Part shown: positions 45,981-56,777 of the stretch, in pieces
How positions within the stretch are numbered: position 1 is the first letter of the stretch
Layout of the letters: each line of letters begins with the position of its first letter
Source of the DNA: Antennarius striatus
Taxonomy: Eukaryota; Chordata; Actinopteri; Lophiiformes; Antennariidae
Direction of reading: 5' to 3'
NCBI RefSeq assembly: GCF_040054535.1
Contig: NC_090789.1
Span: 1,061,697-1,125,696 of the forward strand
DNA length: 64,000 nt
The notes under the pieces: model-generated
Told to the model about the DNA's origin: nothing
Seen by the model: the letters and a program-made list of their open reading frames with translations, nothing else
Database searches by the model: none
Made by a program: the position numbers and the translations under genes

Positions 45981-48900
45981 TCATCCTGTTTTTGTCACTA
46001 CGACCTCCGGCTGAGTAGCGTCCTCTGGCTGCGTGGCGACCTCTGGCTGGAGTCTCTCAGAGAGTTCAGGGTTGTCCTCAGGAATTGGACGACGTTCTGC
46101 TGAGAAACAAAGACGAATGGATCCCTCACCTGTCCTCTGTCTGTAAAGCTTGAAACCAACGGCAGCCAAGAGAACAAGAGCAAGAACCGCCACAACGATG
46201 ATGATAGTCGTCATGGTCACATGAGGGGATTCCTCTGGAGGGAAGAAAACAAATCACAACTTGCACAGAAGAAAAACAACATCCATATTCCAAGAAGAAC
46301 AATCCTGGATACGGATGAGACACGTTTGATGTCACAACATACCTACGGAACTGAAGGGGTTCCCTGTTTTACCCCAGTTGGTCCGGATCTTTCCTTTGTC
46401 CAGTCTGGTGACCAAGTTGTCCTCCACACCCTGAAGCTGGAACACACAGTCGTACCTCCACCAGTCTTCAGGGGCCACCGATGAAACGTTCAGGTCAACT
46501 CTCATCTGGAAGGTTCCATCATGGTTGGGGAGGATCTCTCCGTGGTCCACCTCCTCATGAAGCTCCTCCTCATCTCTCCTCCAGAGGAGTGCGGCCGCCT
46601 TCGGGTAGAAACCTGTAGCGAAGCAGCTGACTGGAGAGGAGGGGGTCTTCTGGAGGAGGAACACTGAGGGGAGCTCTGGAGGAGGAGCACAAAGACACTT
46701 TAGATGCTCCTCACCAGGAGTCACTGCTTGCTCTACTTCCTGTTTGATGGGATGGATTTTAAGTGTTTCAGTAACACACACAAAACACACACACTGAAGC
46801 AGCAGTGGAGAATACAGACTGGAGGAGAGATGAGAGAAGTTCACTGTTGGTCACAAACATGAAAGTTGTTGGTTTGAAACACCATCAGGTCATGTGATCC
46901 TACCTGTTCTCAGCAGAAAGCTCTTCCCATACTCCCAAAACATCCTCCCCCACTCAGGACACTGCTGGGTGACCATATTCTTCATGGATTCTGTGAAAGC
47001 TTTGTTTTTATTCCATCTGTCTTTGGTGACGACAGCCTCAGGTCTGAGAGCGATCCACGTCTCTTTCTTCAGGTCTATGACCAGTAGATCTTCTCCATCA
47101 TAACCAAACTGATGAAAACCAGTAACCTCTCCAGTCTCATCGTCCCACTCACAACCGGATATCTCCTGGAAACTGTGGAGACCTGAGAGAGAGAGAGAGA
47201 GAGAGAGACTCCAGTGAACCAGAAGGACATCTCAGTCCACTCCTCTACTTCCTCCTCATTGGACCCAACAGAACCAGCCTGTGTCCTATTTCCAGTCCAG
47301 CACCGCAGCTTCAGAACCCAGCAGTGATGTTCCTCCAGCACTGGTGTCTGTCTACTTGTTGAATCAACAGATTCCTACAGAGGAGTTCTGATGGACCGAC
47401 TGACTGTACGTTCACTGGAGCTACTCTGATGTCCTCTAGAACATCGGTCCCCAACCTTTTTAGCTTCACGGACCGGTTTCATCTGAAACAATATTTTCAC
47501 GGACCAACCTTCATTTTCTCAATAACCGTTAATGACACGAGGACAGCTGTAGTCTAATAATAAATCATTAGCAGTGGTTTTATGTAAAATGCAGACATCA
47601 ACAGACAGTAAACAAACTTTGTCATAAATTGATAATCAACATCTCTGTAAACGAAATAATTGTGAGGAATAATTGTGTTAAAAACCTGATTGAAGTGACT
47701 TCACCGATGAGGTTTATTTTGAAACATAGCGACTTACAATCAGTTCATTCAACGCAGGAGAAATACCAATCATTTCCAATCAAAGGGTGAACAATCAATC
47801 AAATAATAATAATTACAATAATGAATTAGTGGTTGGGGACCGCTGATCTCGGGGTAACGGAGACAATGACACCTGAAGTGTGTTCAGACGTCCGGTCTAC
47901 TCCAGGTTGGTTTTCTTTATGGTCACTGCAGAAAATCCCACTTCACAGAGACAGGAGGTTGGGAATGGAAACAGGGATTAAGATACTTTTTGGGCGATCT
48001 CAGGATAATCTGCCTTAACTTTAATCCAGAACATTGGAGTAGTTGCAGGTGCCTAATTGTGTGGGCCGATAACCTATCACGTGAGCGAGACCTGTAAGGC
48101 GGGACAGACGGATGACATCTGTGTGTCATTCCACACAAAACGTCACTTTTCAAAATAAAATATCTTTCAGACTCTGAAATCAATAAAACGGAAGTAATAT
48201 AATTTTTTTTTCTCTCTGTGCGGCCCGGTACCAAATGACCCACGGACCGGTACCAGTCCGCAGACCGGGAGTTGGGGACCTTTGTTCTTGAGGACATCCA
48301 GTCTCAGTGATCTCTGCTGGTTATTATGGGATGGACAAAAACACTGGACTAGTGGAGTCCAACAGCATCCAGTCACCTGTATCAGGAATGTTTCTGCTGA
48401 GTCAGGAAGAGAGGCTGCCAGCAGGCAGTTTGATTGACAGGTGATCAATAGTGTGTGTATGTGTTTACTGCCTACTGCATGAAAACATAAACATGACCAT
48501 TTTATCAGTAGAAACAAACCTTCTGATTGGTTGAAGACCTCCTTATAAATTTCAAGCAATGCTCTTAACGGTTTTTGATGAATCAAAAATAACTGAGTGA
48601 CTTGGCTCCAGTGCTCAGGATAATCCGCCACCATTTTCTCCATCCAGTTCTGTGTGGTTTTTAATTTGTTGGTGTTACCGTCAAATCGAGCAATGAGAAC
48701 ATCATCAATCAACCCAACAACCATAAAGTCTGGGAAGTTTGAAAGTCCAGAAGATACAGTGATGAAAGCCTTCAGAGAATGAGTCACTGAAAGAAAAAGC
48801 AAAGAAATGATTAGTGTTTTCTAGTCCATTGACACATTTTTTTTTAGTTTATGTTTTTTTCCGGACATGTTAATATGACAGACTTCATACCTTCATCACA

Positions 48901-49882
48901 TTTACAACATCAACAACAACATCTGAAAAAAAAAGGGCTGTTGGGTAGAAGCCAAAAGGCTTGTGAAATATTGATAAATATAATATCTAGTATTAACACC
49001 GGTAAGACCCGCAGATTTCCAAAAGCAGACATTGGGAGTGACCAAGACCTTGTCCTTTTCGCCTACACTAAAAGAAGATCAAAAGCTTCAAGTGCACTAG
49101 ATGGACATTTAATCTGGAAAAACTGTGAGACCCTGAGGTGGCAGAAGCCTCCAAAGCAAGGATAGGAGGGAGGTTTGCACCACTGCACATAAAGAAGAAA
49201 TTGACGTCAACAGTATGGGCACCACGATGAACACAGCGTTAACCGAAACAGCCGATCCTTGGAGACCCTTGGCAAGCTCCGCCTAAATTAAAGCCTTGGG
49301 TTACCAATGAACTGCTGGACTTGTGTGACAAGTGAAGACCATCAGTCTACTAGTCTTATTGGCAGATCTAGTTTCTCCACGGGGATCAATAAAGTGTCTC
49401 ATGTCATGTCATCTCTCATCTTTAAAGCAGTTTCTTATTGGTCCTCAGCAGACACAGAGGTGACACCAACACCCCTCCACCATCACACCTGATCTCTGTC
49501 TGAGGCCGAGGCCTGAACTGATCACATTAAAGATGACAAACGAGAAATGAACAACTTTTCTCTCTTTCACACCAAGTTTTCCTCTGAACAACAATTCAGC
49601 AGCAACTTCCTGAAGAAAATGGAACTTTGCGGGAAACAACGAATGAGCTGCTCTCACAGGTTGTACTGGTTATATTTCAGATATGCAATCGGTCATGTCA
49701 ACATTCCTCTGGCATAACATGTCAGGAAGTCCATCAACAGAGCCCAGAATTCATACAGCAGGCTAGAAAGACACCAAATGTTTGGTCTTTTCCCATCAAG
49801 CTGCTTGAAATCATGTGACCTCACCTCCAGCCGCACTAGGTACACCTGTTCCCAGGAGAAGAACCACAACCAAGGTTGTCAT
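45981..49882 (-). CDS. MHC class I alpha chain
   Basis: Exons: leader 49825-49882 (MTTLVVVLLLGTGVPSAA), alpha-1 48520-48786 (VTHSLKAFITVSSGL, ADYPEHW), alpha-2 46904-47182 (GLHSFQEISGCEWDDETG, TQQCPEWG), alpha-3 Ig domain 46373-46675 (VSCFATGFYP, DGTFQMRVDL, YDCVFQL), and one transmembrane/cytoplasmic exon 45981-46234 (VVAVLALVLLAAVG ... PEDNPELSERLQPE). The sum keeps one open frame: 58+267+279+303+254 nt, 386 residues plus stop. Known: presents peptides on nucleated cells with beta-2-microglobulin. A Tyr of the usual fish alpha-1 start (KYFYT) is replaced (KAFIT), so a non-classical role is possible. The leader intron holds a LINE fragment and the alpha-1/alpha-2 intron a hAT element. A 30-nt stretch inside the last exon looks like an intron but is in frame. 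Probably functional; lineage not assigned. Confidence 0.88.
47442..48284. mobile_element. Non-autonomous hAT-like DNA transposon(s)
   Basis: The left end has CGGTCCCCAACCTTTTT (47445 on). The right end, on the opposite strand, reads CAAAGGTCCCCAACTCCCGG from 48284. The familiar hAT ends with CGGACCGGTACC motifs are present. A third, internal end GGTTGGGGACCGCTG at 47831-47845 is the exact inverse of the left end, so 47442-47845 may be a separate 404-bp element. No transposase. Target duplications are weak (CTCTAGAA against TTCTTGAG). It lies in the MHC class I intron between alpha-1 and alpha-2. Confidence 0.62.
48945..49337 (+). mobile_element. LINE endonuclease fragment
   Basis: Encodes KTRRFPKADIGSDQDLVLF and, in another frame, KPWVTNELLDLCDK, which are typical of the endonuclease C-terminus and the following linker of fish LINEs (GSDHDLV and PWVT..LDLCD motifs). 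Frameshifted and short. It lies in the MHC class I leader intron, opposite to the gene. Confidence 0.6.
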
Positions 49883-49989
49883 GGTGACCAGCCGACAAGC
49901 GTCTGTGATGAAGCTTCCAGTCCGACTGTCAACGGTGAAGTGAGGACAAAACACAGATTGGAACTGATTTCCTCATTCTTCTGAACCAA

Positions 49990-50880
49990 TGGGAATTCAG
50001 CCTGAGCATGACATCACTTGTTACTCCAGAGGGCTGTGTTTAGTGTCTAAGTTTATTCCTCCTCTGCAACTGGAACAGAGTCAAAAACTAGTCGTAGTGT
50101 ATTACCTGTGCTCAGGATCCCTGCTGGATATCCTGGGTACTACAGATCAGAGGACACTTCACGTTGGGTTGGAACACAGATCGAGGGCCTCTCCCTCTAG
50201 ATGAGTTTGCTTCAGCACCAGCAGGACATTAGATCGGCTCCGTCTATCAGCTGATTCAGAGCTGTGGACGCTGAAAACTACTGGACTGACAGAAATGTGA
50301 CACCACTGTTGATGTTTGATCAGCTGACGCTCCTCTTCTTTCTGCTTGGCCTCAACACCATTTGTGTTCCGGTTACATATCTCACGGGTGAGGTCTGGTC
50401 CCACCTGGGGAGAAGTCCACATTCATAGTTTAATTACACAGAAAATCCTACGACGGACGGACAGACAGTCCCTCTAAGAGAGTCAGTCAGAAACCTCGTG
50501 AGAGGTGTCTGCTCCCTCCCGCAGGTGTAATGTTACTTTGTGGTTCTGCCTGGTTATTTCTGTGTCTGTGTCCTGTGTTTTCCTAATGGTTTTCTAACTA
50601 TTTACTTCTAACGACACCATTTGTCTGAGGGGGTCAAGCCAGCCTCGCCACCATAAGAATTGACACTGGACAGCAGGGACAACTCGTCAGTGCGGTAGGT
50701 ATTAATCTATTGAGGGATGTGAACATCTAGTCCTACACAACAAATCTCAACAATGGTTCTAAGACCTATAATATTATATATTATACAGATCAATCAATCA
50801 ATTGCTTTTTCCGCTTTTGCAGGTCACAGAGGTTGCTGGGGTCGATCTAGAACTTATGGGTATGACATGGAGAGACACTC
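49990..50880. other. Upstream region of the MHC class I gene
   Basis: No coding exon supported. A segment near 50330-50380 (CAACACCATTTGTGTTCCGG) resembles 52735-52760 downstream of the pseudogene's alpha-2 exon, hinting at further broken duplication units. Confidence 0.45.
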
Positions 50881-50889
50881 CAGACACGT

Positions 50890-52345
50890 TGCCAGCGGAT
50901 CACAGGTCAATCAATCATTACAAAAGAAATAGAACACATCTGCTGGGAGGATATCTTTTCTGTTTTTATTGGTCTTTCCAACATTTAGATTTCAGTGCAA
51001 GTCATACATGTGATTCAACACTGGATATACAACACAGGACATTTGTTCCATCAAAGAGCTGCGAAGCGGAAACCAGCCCACAAGCATTAACGAAAGTGAA
51101 AACAGACATTTTGAGAACTGATCCAAATATGATCATCAAGGAGAACACAACAATTACATTAATACCCATAAACAACAGATTCCCTTCAACCAGGTGGGAA
51201 CCACAGCAGCATCTTCAAAGAAACTACAGATTCAACCAGACAGAGTCAAGTCCAATAAATTCCAGTTCAGATGAAGGTCTCGCTGGAAGAAAAATGTTTT
51301 TAAAAAAAGTAATCAAATATTTCAATGACACTGTTTAAGGTTGATCATGTTTGCCCGGTATTTGTAGTTTGGTTCCTTTAGACTTTAATCAATAAGCATC
51401 GATCACTAGATCTTCATCCTCATGGATTTGATCACATCCCATTGTGGTGAAGGACCAGTGGACTCTCAGTTCAAACAGGTGACATCACTCCCGGTGCTGG
51501 CGCAACGTGAAGCCAGAACCCTGCAGAGATACAGAGAACACACAAGTGTTTGGTCAGCTCCAAAGAAGTCTGACAGTGAATAAACTCCTCCTGTCAGAAG
51601 GTTTTTCTACACATGGTTTCAAACAGGTGCTTGACCCCCGGGTCTCATATGACGACACTCACTGTGTTCATCCTGTTTTTGTCACTACGACCTCCGGCTG
51701 AGTAGCGTCCTCTGGCTGCGTGGCGACCTCTGGCTGGAGTCTCTCAAAGAGTTCAGCTTGAAACCAACGGCAGCCAAGAGAACAAGAGCAAGAACCGCCA
51801 CAACGATGATGATAGTCGTTGTGGTCACATGAGGGGATTCCTCTGGAGGGAAGAAAACAAATCACAACTTGCACAGAAGAAAAACAACATCCATATTCCA
51901 AGAAGAACAATCCTGGATACGGATGAGACACGTTTGATGTCACAACATACCTACGGAACTGAAGGGGTTCCCTGTTTTACCCCAGTTGGTCCAGATCTTT
52001 CCTTTGTCCAGTCTGGTGACCAAGTCGTCCTCCACACCCTGAAGCTGGAACACACAGTCATACCTCCTCCAGTCTTCAGGGGCCACCGATGAAACGTTCA
52101 GGTCAACTCTCATCTGGAAGGTTCCATCATGGTTGGGGAGGATCTCTCCGTGGTCCACCTCCTCATGAAGCTCCTCCTCATCTCTCCTCCAGAGGAGTGC
52201 GGCCGCCTTCGGGTAGAAACCTGTAGCGAAGCAGCTGACTGGAGAGGAGGGGGTCTTCTGGAGGAGGAACACTGAGGGGAGCTCTGGAGGAGGAGCACAA
52301 AGACACTTTAGATGCTCCTCACCAGGAGTCCCTGTTTGTTCTCCT
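50890..52345. repeat. Partial segmental duplication of the MHC class I 3' half
   Basis: Homologous to about 45380-46730 in the same orientation, with very high identity from the 3' UTR through alpha-3 (for example a shared block from GTGAAGCCAGAACCCTGCAG). It includes the sequence around both stop codons and the exon borders. Confidence 0.85.
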
Positions 52346-52635
52346 TCTGGCATCAGGTCATGTGATCCTACCTGTTCTCAGCAGAAAGCTCTTCCCATAC
52401 TCCTAGGACTTCCTCCCCCACTCAGGACACTGCTGGGTGAGGTAATACTCCATGTATTCGAGGTGAGGTTTGTTTTTGGTGACGACAGCCTGAGGACTGA
52501 GAGCGATCCACGTCTCTCTCTTCAAGTCCAGGACCCCTGAGTCTTCTCCATTACTACCGTACCGATGAAAACCAGTAACCTCTCCAGTCTCATCGTCCCA
52601 CTCACAACCAGATAGCACCTGGAAAATGTGGAATT
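51685..52635 (-). pseudogene. MHC class I alpha chain pseudogene (alpha-2 to tail only)
   Basis: Alpha-2-like exon 52372-52635 (FQVLSGCEWDDETGEVTGFH), with an in-frame TAG where the intact gene has the Trp of FWEYGKS. An intact alpha-3 exon is at 51981-52283. The transmembrane exon starts at 51842; a 79-bp deletion relative to gene 45981-49882 joins FKL directly to the ELFERLQPE region in a shifted frame, ending at a TAG at 51685. I find no leader or alpha-1 exon to the right. A soluble alpha-2 product cannot be excluded, but with no leader it is unlikely. Alpha-3 is almost unchanged, so the duplication is recent or was homogenised by gene conversion. Confidence 0.85.
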
Positions 52636-52639
52636 CTGA

Positions 52640-54230
52640 GAGAGAGAGACTCCAGTGAACCAGAAGGACATCTCAGTCCAGTCCTCTACCTGCCCCCTTT
52701 GGACCCAACTCCATGCTGCTCTTTTCTTTTTCACTTCAACACCGTTTGTGTTCCTGTTACTGAAGCGACTTCTAAAAGACGGAGTCACATCTTTAGTTCT
52801 CTTCTTCACCTCAGACAGTAGAATCCATGATCAGGACTCTATCTATCAACATGTATTCATCTTGAAGCGACAGCGCCTCCTGCTGGTGACACCGAGGTTA
52901 CACCTCTGGCTCTTCCTGCTGATCAATACCCGAGGTGATCGTTTCATTCTCGAACCTCTGTTTGTGTCTTCCTCTGGTCTATTCATTCATTTCAAGTCGG
53001 AGCTCCAGCCAATCAACCACACGATGTAGTATTCTATGCTGACACTAGATGGCGCTGCAACGAACCCCAGAGAAGGTGATCAGAGTTTTACAGACAGAAA
53101 AGGGATTTTTTTGAGCAGGAATCCATCTTTCAATGAGTGATGACATCATCCCGCCACCAGGGTTCAGAGGTCAACCTTGTCTGAGAGTGACGGCTGTGTT
53201 GAGAACATGAAAGAGCGTTTCTATGTTTCCAATTTGTGTTAACACACATTCCTGACAAACTCCTAACTGCAGGCGTGTTTTGTCCTGCAGTTAGCAGCTT
53301 AGCTTAACGCCCCCACGCCCCCTGCACACACACACCCACACACACACACTGCTGCCTCATATAAACGGGTTCTTTTGTTTGGTACTTCCTGTTTTCTGAC
53401 TCCTCAGACCGAAACCTCTGAATCATTTTCATGTCATGTGACTCCTCTTTCCTCCTCTAATTGGTGCTCTTGGAATGGACCTCTTTAAAGTACAGCAGGG
53501 AGTACCTGCTATCCCATCAGCCCTCCTCCCACCTCTGATTGGACGTGCACTCCCCTCCCTGGGCTCTCATTGGTCTGTCCTTTTTAGCTTTGAATTTGTT
53601 TAGATTTGAATTCCGTCTAGAGCATCTCTGAGGCAGGAAACTCTCCACCCTTCTTCTATGATACACCTTTAAACTGCTTTATGCCCATGTTTAGGCTCCG
53701 CCTCCTGAGGATGAAGCTCTTTTTGATGTAAAGCCATCCCTGCTCCAATAAAACACGACTAGAGATTCTTTGTTTCCAACTCAGAATTCAACCGGTTGGA
53801 AATATTTTCCTCAGAATTTACCCAGAGTCCTGTGCGTCGGCAACAGTCGCTGGTGCCCAATAACAGTCATCTCCTGAACCGATTTTACCACCTAGGTGAG
53901 CTGGTGGAGGCATTGGGTGGGCAAATGGGACCCAACTATCCACATCAAGGCTGCACCTGTGCAGAGCGCTTTAGCATCATTCCAGGCCCAGTACTGGAGG
54001 TCCAGTCCATCCAGAAGTTGAACCGGCACATAGGAGGCCAAAGACGGCTTCTTATTTGTGGTAACATGAAAATTAAACCGGGTTTAATAGTAGAGTGTAA
54101 ACCTGTTCGGTCTTGTAGCAGCGCCTTGCTAACACCTTAAAGTCAGGTCAAAGCGTTTGTGTGTTTGTCTTCCTCAGAAAAGAAGGTGAGGGTGTGGCAG
54201 GTGACGACAGGCAGAAAAACCCCACGGCTG
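52640..54230. other. Non-coding stretch right of the MHC pseudogene
   Basis: I looked for leader and alpha-1 exons here and found none. A plus-strand open frame at 53796-54140 has no family motif. Short TATA-like and AATAAA motifs occur near 53690-53760 without a linked gene. Confidence 0.5.
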
Positions 54231-54234
54231 TGGA

Positions 54235-54235
<1 letters not shown>

Positions 54236-54322
<87 letters not shown>
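54236..54322. repeat. CA dinucleotide repeat followed by CT repeat
   Basis: About 43 CA units, then a short CT array. The right flank (GGTATGCA..CAC to ATTAAAAGG-like end) is homologous to the right flank of the array at 61703-61795. Confidence 0.93.
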
Positions 54323-54325
<3 letters not shown>

Positions 54326-56684
54326 CTCTCTCTCTCTGTCTCTCACAAACAGGTATGCATTCACAAAAAGGAGACACTCCCTTCTCTCTGTGATTGGGCA
54401 GTTTGAAGAACAGCAGACTCTGATTGGCTTTAAAGCAAAATAACATAAAAGGTTAAATAAGAAGACAAAAAACATGACAAAAGTAGGGAAATACTTCCAC
54501 AACATTTATGTTTGGACACATGTTGAACTGACAAGACATGGATTTCACTGAGGGGACAGACATCTTCTGTAAACAAACAAATCTTAAGGAATGAAAACCC
54601 CAAAACAGTTTTTTTTCTATCTTATTTACAACCTGGTCGAGTTCGGCCAAATGCTAAAGATAACACATCCACATATTAATAATGCTATTCATACACTTTT
54701 GAGTTCTCACATATTCAGTTCAACCAACAGAAAACACAAACACTAAACACCTAAGGAGATTTTGATGTGTGATTTGCAGAACAGCTATGATCTTCAGCTC
54801 CAGTTTTCAAGACAAAATAAATACTTTTCCGACCGGACATCAGTGCATGTTAAAGTCTGACATCATAAAAACCACAGAACAAAAAGCATCATCCAGCTCG
54901 AGAGGAAGGACAGGACCGATCGACCGAGGGGAATCTGATCGACTGAACTCCAAATCAACAGGTTGTTGTTGTTGTTTTTCACCGTCAAACGGAAGCCAAA
55001 CCAAACGGGTTATCGTTGCCCCGCAGCTCAGCGAACCAAAGAATGTCAAACACCTTCCCACGACTTCTCTCTTCCTTCTTCACCTGGCTGTCTCGACTCT
55101 GCGTGTCCAATCATGTCTGCTCCACCTGAAACCTTCACCTCCTGCGCTCATTCATTTTCCAGACGACGACGAAGACGCATTCAAACGCGACCTAAAGAGG
55201 ACCTACGAGGGAAAGCGAGCAGGGAAAGCCCAAACCGTGGGGCGCCGCAAAGACTCTGGAGAGTCTACGGCTCTACTTTAACTTCTGATGTCAAATGAAC
55301 TTTAAAAACAAACTGAGACGCTCTAAAGGGGCGTGTCCGTCTGATTGATGAATAAAACCACAGCAAAATGTCAAACTGCAGGAAGTTTGAAACAGGTTTT
55401 GCCAAAACCTTTGGATTACGTTCTGTCAGATCTCCCACATGAACACAGGAAGTTGGAACAATGACATCACATCGCCTCACATGATCTCCGCCATGATCAA
55501 ACCCAATGGAGGCCGTTGCCGGCAGTACTGGCGCATGAAGTCAAACAACGTTGACAGTTTCAGTTCTGTGTCCTCCGGAGTGAGGGAGGCAAGGGCGTGG
55601 CAGGCGAGGAAAGACTTCAAGTCCATTTTATTTGAATAGCACCAAATCACGGCAAAACTCACGCAAAGGCAGTTTGTTTCAAAAAAACACAAAGAAGAAC
55701 AGAAAGTTTAGACCAAAACAGACAAATCTGAACGTCAGTACGCCACTACTGTCCACAGTAGTAGACTAATGCTAGCCTCAAGAGCTACAAGGTCTACCAC
55801 TGCTAGTCAGCACAGCTAGCTTCTCCAGGATGCTTCTCATTGGCTTAGATGGTACTGATCTCATCACCCAGACAGGTTTTATGTTACTCAGGAATCCCCG
55901 ATGAGCGGATCACGAGGTTTAAGACCAGATCGACTCGCAATAACAGATAATCTAGACCAAACATTCGTTGGGACCGAAGTCCTGGATTGGCTAATGTTGA
56001 CCCCCATCTTTACAGGCCAATATCCCAAACCTGGACCCAACATCGATCCCAGAAAAGATCCGGTTTAAACTCCTGCAGTCGGAGCAGACTGGGTCTAACT
56101 GGTTAGCTAGCCTGGTTAGCTAGGCTCGGTGGTCCTTTCCTGTCTTTCTCGATGACTAGCCACGACGGAATGCTGTCGAGTTGATGATAATTTACTGTTC
56201 TTATGTCCCCCTTTTTGTTTATTACATTTCAAATCATCGTTAACGTCGTTATCTAAAAGCAAATTGAAGATAAAATTCATCATTTTGAGTCAGAAAGATT
56301 TCAAAGAACACTGACTTCTGGCCAATCCTGTTTACTTACAGAACACTTTATGTTTTTTTGGTGGATCACTTTTGGGATTAACCAATGAAATAAAAAAAAA
56401 TGGAATGAAAATATAACAATGGACCCCGGGGGGAGTTGCTGTCGCTTCAAATGGCCAATGGGGATCCAGCTCAACAAGCTAATGTTTATAGTGAAACGCG
56501 GCGGGGCCCCCAGACGTCTCACAGAGGGAAGCTTCAGAGAAACTGAGGTATTTAAGATTTCATTGTCGTCTGAAGACGCGTCAACTTAAGTCTGCTCTGA
56601 AACTCCTCGCAGTGTCCTTGATCGGCTCCACCCGGCAGATTGGGACATAATGGAAGGAATGTATTTAAATATTACTTTACCCTG

Positions 56685-56688
<4 letters not shown>

Positions 56689-56774
<86 letters not shown>
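56689..56774. repeat. GT dinucleotide repeat
   Basis: About 43 GT units, within the region downstream of the CEACAM-like gene. Confidence 0.95.

Positions 56775-56777
<3 letters not shown>

Noticed and set aside
53796-54140. 114-codon plus-strand frame near the MHC pseudogene
   Set aside because: No recognisable domain or splice context.
55477-55692. 71-codon minus-strand frame (ASLTPEDTELKLSTLFDFM)
   Set aside because: It looks protein-like in part, but overlaps LINE-tail-like sequence and I could not find a supported upstream exon join or family.
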